In this document: in pieces, positions 17,081 to 20,761 of the stretch
Position numbering within the stretch: position 1 is the first letter of the stretch
Layout: each line of letters opens with the position of its first letter
DNA from: a virus
Direction: 5' to 3' (one strand)
Virus record (IMG/VR): IMGVR_UViG_3300022752_000467
Location: 1-20,761 of that record
DNA: 20,761 bases
Position numbers and translations under genes: made by a program
The notes under the pieces: generated by a model
Told to the model about the DNA's origin: nothing
Database searches by the model: none
Seen by the model: the letters and a program-made list of their open reading frames with translations, nothing else

Positions 17081-18601
17081 TTACAATGCACTTACGCGCC
17101 GCTTCGGACTAAAAGGTTTCCTTGTGAACACATCAAAGTCCTTACGAGCTTGGACTGGTTTGCTTGTTTTGCCACCCATTGTCAATGCCCGTCCCTCCCC
17201 GCCACCAATCATGGCATATTGCAGCGCGTCATGGATATGGGAATATTTGTTCTTTTCCGGCTTGTCCTCGTAGCGTTCGGCACCGGAGATCTGCATCCGG
17301 CGGTAGCCATAGCCACCACGGAAACCTTTGATCAGGTTCACGCACCGACTATCAATGAGCAGACCAGCCTGACCATCAACCAGTCTATTCAATGGAGCAG
17401 ATACGGCCTCGATGCGGAGTGAGACATCGTTATTCCCAGCGGGATAAGCCTTGATCCCAGCTGATCGAAGGATCTGAAACGGGGTGCGCTCATCGGTTTG
17501 GGCGCGGTAATCACCAGCCGGATCACCATAAATCATGTATTGTTGGTTAGGGAACCGCATGGCAAGGTCGCGTTTGAGGGCTTCCGTGAACCGCGTGATG
17601 CCCATGTCCTCTGCCACCAACTCGCCAAGAATCAACCATTTGCCACGGATATTCTGGCAATAGGCTGCCGCAGGGGTCAAACCAAAGTCCAGACCAACAA
17701 TGATCGGGACATTCGGAACGGGAAGCAGCGGCTCCTTGGCAATATGAACATCTTCGTTGAACATATGATAGACTGGCTTTCCGTCATTGAGGCTGCCAAG
17801 GCGGTTCATAACATAGACATTGATCCAGCCACGGGACTTACCCTTGATGATGTCCTCGTAGTAGTTACCAATGGTGTTCTTACGGTTCTCGGCTTCGGGA
17901 TTCTTGGTGTATCCGGTCAACTCTCCATCATTATCTTTGACTTCGGACAGGCCAGCTGGCTGATTGAAGAACTTCCATGTGTCTGGTTTTACCAACATCA
18001 GGGCTTCTTCGCGGCTGATATGATCCGGCAATGGACTTTCACCAGCCATGATAGGCCACCAATGGTCCTCATCTGGGGCGTTCGTATCAGCAATAACTCC
18101 ATACCAAGACGGGCCGCCATCTCTCATTGAGGGATAACGACCAACGCGCATGGTGCAAGCATCAACGATTGACTTTGGAAACTCTCTGGCCTCGTTCAGC
18201 CAGATGCCAGTCAACTCCAAAGACAGGAGCTTCTTGACATCTTCCGGCCTATCAAGCGCAAGGAAGATGACTTCCAAGTCAACATCTCCGCGCTTCAATC
18301 GATGAGTATAGGGAGGCGGATGCCAGAGCATCTTGCCCCAGACATCCTCCGGAAACCAGTCGAGCCATGTCTTTATGGTTGTGGTTCTCAACTGCGGATA
18401 GGAGTTACGGACAATGGCCCACCGAGAATGGCGAATATTATCTGGCCCCTTCTGCTGCTGTAACGCGCGGCGGAACACCTCAACCGCGCATCCGACCGAC
18501 TTTCCACTACCTACCGGACCACGAAGACCCCTGAAAAAGGAGTCATCCTTCATGAACGCCTTGAGCGTTTCACCATCCGGCTTGTAGTTGAACTTAACCA
18601 A
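17081..18601 (-). CDS. Terminase large subunit (packaging ATPase and nuclease)
   Basis: The 506-residue product has a full terminase layout. Walker A is GPVGSGKS (residues 28-35), Walker B lies in TGIWLNEARE (131-140) with the catalytic Glu, and the coupling motif is ADTN (171-174). The RNase H-like nuclease domain has acidic sites in GLDFG (Asp305), GDPAGD (359-364) and HDALQYA (Asp458). It pumps DNA into proheads through the portal and cuts concatemers. The start is unusual: a TTG at 18601 is immediately preceded by an in-frame TGA, and the next ATG (residue 17) would delete the KPDGETLKAFM segment just before Walker A that is normal for the family. The gene overlaps the previous one by eight bases. 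Confidence 0.95.
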   Translation of the reverse strand: MVKFNYKPDGETLKAFMKDDSFFRGLRGPVGSGKSVGCAVEVFRRALQQQKGPDNIRHSRWAIVRNSYPQLRTTTIKTWLDWFPEDVWGKMLWHPPPYTHRLKRGDVDLEVIFLALDRPEDVKKLLSLELTGIWLNEAREFPKSIVDACTMRVGRYPSMRDGGPSWYGVIADTNAPDEDHWWPIMAGESPLPDHISREEALMLVKPDTWKFFNQPAGLSEVKDNDGELTGYTKNPEAENRKNTIGNYYEDIIKGKSRGWINVYVMNRLGSLNDGKPVYHMFNEDVHIAKEPLLPVPNVPIIVGLDFGLTPAAAYCQNIRGKWLILGELVAEDMGITRFTEALKRDLAMRFPNQQYMIYGDPAGDYRAQTDERTPFQILRSAGIKAYPAGNNDVSLRIEAVSAPLNRLVDGQAGLLIDSRCVNLIKGFRGGYGYRRMQISGAERYEDKPEKNKYSHIHDALQYAMIGGGEGRALTMGGKTSKPVQARKDFDVFTRKPFSPKRRVSAL

Positions 18602-18803
18602 TCAGGTTCTCATCGACTGCTTTTTTGAGCATTGGCAGAAGAACTTCTGGGCCAATGGCATCTATAAACTTATCGCACTCGAAATTCGTCAGTAAACCCG
18701 CTGGGTAGAATTTCAAATGCGTCTTACGCACAATCTCCCGCAACCTCTGGCGATCAGTATGGCTCAGGAGACTGGAGAAACTTCCAGTCTGTTCATTGCT
18801 CAT
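18594..18803 (-). CDS. Small hypothetical protein upstream of large terminase
   Basis: The product has 69 residues and is predicted to be soluble, with RQRLREIVRKTHLKFYPAGLL and CDKFIDAIGPEVLLPMLKKAVDENLIG. The ATG overlaps the end of the preceding gene by 11 bases, and the stop overlaps the terminase start by eight. A short Lys/Arg-rich helix and an acidic C-terminal helix are visible, without a known motif. Overlaps on both sides and the sensible composition support it as real. No function is recognised. Confidence 0.65.
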   Translation of the reverse strand: MSNEQTGSFSSLLSHTDRQRLREIVRKTHLKFYPAGLLTNFECDKFIDAIGPEVLLPMLKKAVDENLIG

Positions 18804-19029
18804 GTTGTGCTGTCTTGATCAAAGTTGTCTTTGCAAGTTCAAGCAATAAGACGAGTTCGCCCAGCTGCATAGGATTACAGGTCAGAACAAACTCGTCCTC
18901 ATTTGACCAGCCAATTACAATAGCGTCTTTGAGTTTACCGCGCACATCATCCAAGATGTCATCTACGCTGTATTCTCCAAGCTCGTTTTTCTTGTATTCG
19001 GCTAAATCGATAATTGAACTGTCGTTCAT
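18793..19029 (-). CDS. Conserved small phage protein of unknown function
   Basis: The 78-residue product reads IIDLAEYKKNE, then VDDILDDVRGKLKDAIVIGWSNEDEFVLTCNPMQLGELVLLLELAKTTL. The layout (a short helix, a beta pair around VIGW and FVLTCN, then an amphipathic helix with GELVLLLELAK) is one I have seen in small proteins of many phages and prophages, usually without function. The ATG overlaps the preceding stop by four bases (ATGA), indicating coupled translation. It is acidic, in contrast with the very basic proteins before it. Confidence 0.7.
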   Translation of the reverse strand: MNDSSIIDLAEYKKNELGEYSVDDILDDVRGKLKDAIVIGWSNEDEFVLTCNPMQLGELVLLLELAKTTLIKTAQHEQ

Positions 19030-19145
19030 TTCATCTTCTTTTTCATAGCGGCCTTCATAGCCATCATAGCTGTGGTCTTCTTGCCACCAGCTTTTGGCAT
19101 CTTAGGAGCGGCTTTCGCCATTGGTTTGCCCATTGCTTTAGCCAT
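19026..19145 (-). CDS. Tiny highly basic Lys/Ala/Met-rich protein
   Basis: The product has 39 residues from the ATG at 19145: 12 Lys, 10 Ala, 9 Met and no acidic residue. Its start has AAGGGA five bases upstream. A longer in-frame reading from 19217 exists, but its first part overlaps the neighbouring gene in another frame and lacks this signal, so the short form is preferred. It overlaps the previous stop by eight bases and the next start by four. The composition resembles small nucleic-acid-binding or DNA-compacting peptides; that role is inference, and no family is recognised. Confidence 0.55.
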   Translation of the reverse strand: MAKAMGKPMAKAAPKMPKAGGKKTTAMMAMKAAMKKKMK

Positions 19146-19329
19146 TTTTCTTCCCTTCTGCTGCAAGTTTCTGGAACTTGGCCTTGCCATACTTCTTTCT
19201 GCCGATCCAAGCTGCAAGAGCCTTCGGGTCCTTTACACCCTTTTTCTCCAGATCGCCAACAAGTTTTTTGTAACGCTCGCCGGAACCCAACTTTGGTTCC
19301 TTCTTCTCGTGCTTACCAGACTCTTTCAT
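19138..19329 (-). CDS. Small basic phage protein, unknown function
   Basis: The product has 63 residues with SGERYKKLVGDLEKKGVKDPKALAAWIGRKKYGKAKFQKLAAEGKK. I know the pattern of a GxKDPxALAAxIGRKKYGxxxFQxLAA core from small phage proteins in virion gene regions, where it is annotated as hypothetical. It is strongly Lys-rich and helical. The ATG overlaps the preceding stop by four bases (ATGA), so it is translated as part of a coupled run of small basic proteins. No enzymatic motif is present, and a nucleic-acid-binding role is only a guess from charge. Confidence 0.75.
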   Translation of the reverse strand: MKESGKHEKKEPKLGSGERYKKLVGDLEKKGVKDPKALAAWIGRKKYGKAKFQKLAAEGKKNG

Positions 19330-19655
19330 TTCTTCTTTTTCCTCGCTTGATACTGGGCAAGCAATCGACGGCCCTTGGCTACCGCACTTGCCTTGTCCCC
19401 ACTATGTCCCCATGCCTCAAGAGACAACTTCAATCTCGTCTTATCACCATTCGGCTTATACAAAGGACCAGCTGCCGAGCCCATGCGAACAAGGAAACTA
19501 CCCTTCCTCCGCATCTCGTCCGGCCCGCTCGGACTACCCTTGACCGGAGCCTTCAGATTACCGCCCGTTTCTTTTTTGTAAGACGCACGACCAGCGGCGT
19601 TCAATCCACCTTGTGGATCCTTACCGCCCTTACGCTGCCAAAGAGGAGTCGCCAT
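19326..19655 (-). CDS. Small basic protein of a conserved phage family (DUF6321-like)
   Basis: The product is 109 residues from the ATG at 19655, with GGAG eight bases upstream; an upstream TTG at 19676 is in frame but less likely. The N-terminal half, ATPLWQRKGGKDPQGGLNAAGRASYKKETGGNLKAP, matches the conserved W-Q-R-K, G-G-L-N, G-R-x-S-Y and L-K-A-P pattern of a small phage family that I believe is called DUF6321. The C-terminal part (SFLVRMGS, LYKPNGDKTRLKLSLEAWGH) ends in a run of Lys. The start overlaps the previous stop by one base (TGATG). Function is unknown; the family name is from memory. Confidence 0.75.
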   Translation of the reverse strand: MATPLWQRKGGKDPQGGLNAAGRASYKKETGGNLKAPVKGSPSGPDEMRRKGSFLVRMGSAAGPLYKPNGDKTRLKLSLEAWGHSGDKASAVAKGRRLLAQYQARKKKK

Positions 19656-19900
19656 CAAGATTTCTCCAAATTCCAATTACTGCCAGCAGCTATCACGCAA
19701 GTCCGACCATCCGGCTCAACAGATGTCAAAGTCCAACTTTGAGGACCTCGATAAAATTGTAAAGCCAATTTATTATCAACCATAATCGGAGACTGAGGCT
19801 CTTCGCTGTATTCTCTCAAAAGATTCTCAGCAATCAAAGATCTATCAAGGCAAAAATGCGGAGAAGCAAAAATAATAGAAGCCAGAAGAATCTCATTCAT
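19655..19900 (-). CDS. Small putative secreted protein
   Basis: The product is 81 residues from the ATG at 19900, with AAGG eight bases upstream; a longer reading from 19972 has no such signal. A hydrophobic N-terminus (ILLASIIFASPHFC) is followed by DRSLIAENLLREYSEEPQ, then LALQFYRGPQSWTLTSVEPDGRTCVIAAGSNW. This resembles a small periplasmic family common in Alphaproteobacteria, with a signal peptide, a Cys near the mature start, an L-x-x-x-Y-x-E helix and a W-T-x-T...G-x-T-C-x-x-A-x-G-x-x-W core. The two Cys could form a disulfide. The start lacks the usual positive residues, so export is uncertain. It lies between the terminase subunits. The role is unknown. Confidence 0.65.
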   Translation of the reverse strand: MNEILLASIIFASPHFCLDRSLIAENLLREYSEEPQSPIMVDNKLALQFYRGPQSWTLTSVEPDGRTCVIAAGSNWNLEKS

Positions 19901-20060
19901 GACCAGAACCTTTCTGGTGGGAGCACCCCACAAGGGGGAAAATATTTTAAACCCTTTGTTGCGGAAATGCACCGAACCTTGGAGGGGAAAAATACTTGTA
20001 GAGGTGATCTCGTAATGAGTGACTGGACATTTTTGACCCCCCTATCCAGTTATCCACAAC
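19901..20060. other. Intergenic region with purine-rich near-repeats
   Basis: This 160-base gap follows the small terminase gene. On the plus strand two similar purine-rich runs, AAGGGGGAAAATATT (from 19932) and GAGGGGAAAAATACTT (from 19982), lie about 50 bases apart. A minus-strand frame of 27 codons starts with ATG at 20030, six bases after GGGGGG, and stops at 19947; it is too short and unrecognised to call a gene. CCCC-TTGT-GGGG can form a small stem near 19928, without a T-run. Confidence 0.35.
20050..20058 (+). promoter_or_regulatory. DnaA-box-like site
   Basis: TTATCCACA is an exact match to the consensus bacterial DnaA box, and a second TTATCC begins eleven bases further on at 20061. 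One exact nine-mer in 20 kb may be chance. Function as a DnaA binding site is unproven. Confidence 0.3.
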
Positions 20061-20447
20061 TTATCCGAGATCAATACTAACCGAGAGATTACCGTCAACA
20101 CGGTGATCAATACGTTCAGCAGCTCGTAAACCTGCACGATCCAGCAAGTCACGGGACGCTTCTAACTGCACATATTCGGATTTAGCTTCAGTGCTGAGAC
20201 GTTCTATTGTTCTAAACGCTTTGGGTAATGAAGCACCGATAGCCAGAGTTGTTCGCTTGTATATCTCTTGGACAATCAATGGGTTACGAAGCAATCTACA
20301 CGCCTCAACATGTGCAGACTTTTCTGCGTAACCAGCCTCCTTTGCGGCTGCCGTTCCCTTACCACCATTCGCTACATACGCCTCGATGAACGTGTCTTGT
20401 TTGCGCGTTAGATTAGGGATTCCATCAGATACTTTGACTAGTGACAT
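20061..20447 (-). CDS. Terminase small subunit
   Basis: The 128-residue product has the small-terminase pattern. NLTRKQDTFIEAYVANGGKGTAAAKEAGYAEKSAHVEACRLLRNPLIVQEI (residues 12-62) contains the helix-turn-helix that recognises DNA (GTAAAKEAGY). A helical oligomerisation region and a short C-terminal tail (HRVDGNLSVSIDLG) follow, the latter likely contacting the large subunit. It selects phage DNA for packaging and regulates the motor. The ATG at 20447 has a weak GAGA site; the product is of normal length. As the first gene of the late block in this window it may be transcribed from the promoter-like sequence just upstream. Confidence 0.88.
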   Translation of the reverse strand: MSLVKVSDGIPNLTRKQDTFIEAYVANGGKGTAAAKEAGYAEKSAHVEACRLLRNPLIVQEIYKRTTLAIGASLPKAFRTIERLSTEAKSEYVQLEASRDLLDRAGLRAAERIDHRVDGNLSVSIDLG

Positions 20448-20472
20448 ACTACAATCTCAAACCCGAGGGGGA

Positions 20473-20503
20473 TAGATAAGGGGGAGTTGCATAACCATGT
20501 CAA
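20473..20503 (-). promoter_or_regulatory. Possible sigma70-type promoter for the packaging operon
   Basis: On the minus strand an exact -35 hexamer TTGACA (20503-20498) is followed by a poor -10 (TATCTA, 20478-20473) with a 19-base spacer, 25 bases before the small terminase start. The spacer is long and the -10 weak, so the site is tentative. A phage-specific promoter elsewhere in the gap is equally possible. Confidence 0.3.
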
Positions 20504-20643
20504 GTGCACTTAATACAATCATTCCTAAGATCCTCGGCATTATGCCTCGGGATGTCTCGAATCAAGCGACGCAGAACCTACTAACTTTGCACTTAATTTT
20601 GCACGGTCGCTCGATACTCGATTATTACTTCCTCGACTACTAA
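20497..20643 (+). CDS. Possible small divergent gene (48 codons)
   Basis: A plus-strand frame runs from ATG at 20497 to TAA at 20641, encoding MSSALNTIIPKILGIMPRDV and a hydrophobic, Leu-rich remainder that ends YYFLDY. AGGGGGAG lies ten bases before the ATG, a passable ribosome site. No family is recognised. It opposes every other gene and overlaps the promoter-like TTGACA of the minus strand, so it may well be chance. Confidence 0.2.
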   Translation: MSSALNTIIPKILGIMPRDVSNQATQNLLTLHLILHGRSILDYYFLDY

Positions 20644-20761
20644 CATGGTAAGCAGGTCGACGCACTGTAAGTCAACCCCGTAAAGGGGTAGCCTCGTTGG
20701 TAAAGCCAAGGTTTGTCTTTTATTTCGATAGTTCGAATAAGGACTTCAAATCCTCGCGTTA

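Larger units (their letters stand above)
20448..20761. other. Structured non-coding region at the right edge
   Basis: About 314 bases without a confident gene. It holds four short inverted repeats in a row: ACCCC/GGGGT (20675-20689), TTGG/CCAA (20697-20709), TATTTCGA/TCGAATA (20721-20739, one bulge) and AGGA/TCCT (20740-20754). TGCACTTAAT occurs at 20505-20514 and 20588-20597. TTTGCAC occurs at 20586-20592 and 20598-20604. TCGA occurs seven times between 20557 and 20736, against fewer than one expected at random. This looks like a regulatory or replication-related region rather than spacer. Confidence 0.5.

Noticed and set aside
17498-18130. Plus-strand open frame of 210 codons
   Set aside because: It is entirely antisense to the large terminase, which has all expected motifs there.
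19014-19742. Plus-strand open frame of 242 codons
   Set aside because: It lies opposite four overlapping genes with ribosome sites and recognisable families. Lys-rich genes give few stops on the opposite strand, and the product has no sensible domain pattern.
20680-20761. tRNA-like pattern on the plus strand (TAGCCTCGTTGGTAAAGC resembling a D arm, and TTCAAATCC resembling a T loop)
   Set aside because: No acceptor stem can be formed, the anticodon stem fails, and the invariant G-C pair closing the T loop is missing. It could only be a degenerate remnant.
1-20761. CRISPR array, insertion sequence, integrase or attachment site
   Set aside because: No regularly spaced repeats, transposase or integrase sequence was found on either strand.

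Overview
The window is a late-gene (virion assembly) module of a short-tailed, podovirus-type bacteriophage with T7-like virion architecture. Every confident gene lies on the minus strand, so transcription runs from right to left. Typical phage signs are very tight packing, stop/start overlaps (TAATG, ATGA, TGATG), many small genes and a few non-ATG starts. No integrase, repressor, polymerase, replication or lysis gene is visible, so lifestyle cannot be judged from this window. The host is probably Gram-negative, because the phage has a T7 gp14-like protein and a virion lytic transglycosylase. An alphaproteobacterial host is a weak guess, based on one small secreted-protein family that I associate with that class.

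Reading in transcription order. (1) 20761-20448 is a non-coding, hairpin-rich region with a possible host-type promoter for the operon. (2) 20447-17081 is the packaging block: small terminase, a possible secreted protein, three small basic proteins, two small phage proteins and the large terminase. (3) 17027-12605 is the head block: a small Gln-rich protein, portal, an overlapping small protein, scaffold, a GNAT acetyltransferase, major capsid protein and an 81-residue possible decoration protein. (4) 12601-12530 holds a hairpin followed by a strong intrinsic terminator just after the capsid genes, the place where T7 has its T-phi terminator. (5) 12516-9752 holds the two tail-tube (adaptor and nozzle) genes. 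(6) 9752-3101 holds three ejection (internal virion) proteins, the second with a C-terminal lytic transglycosylase domain. (7) 3049-1 holds a tail fibre with a T7-gp17-like base and a second adhesin with two LamG-like lectin domains, cut by the left edge.

Together the genes can build and fill a capsid (terminases, portal, scaffold, coat), attach a short tail (tube proteins), load ejection proteins that open a channel and cut peptidoglycan, and add host-binding fibres. The gene order (terminase first, fibres last) differs from T7, where the terminase genes follow the fibre.

I see no clearly new biological system. The points most worth a second look are: the nested lectin domains in the adhesin; the C-terminal position of the transglycosylase; an acetyltransferase placed between scaffold and coat genes; a capsid cassette with operator-like repeats before it and a terminator after it; a run of three tiny highly basic proteins beside a putative secreted protein; a strong AT-rich shift inside the ejection genes; and the structured right-hand intergenic region.
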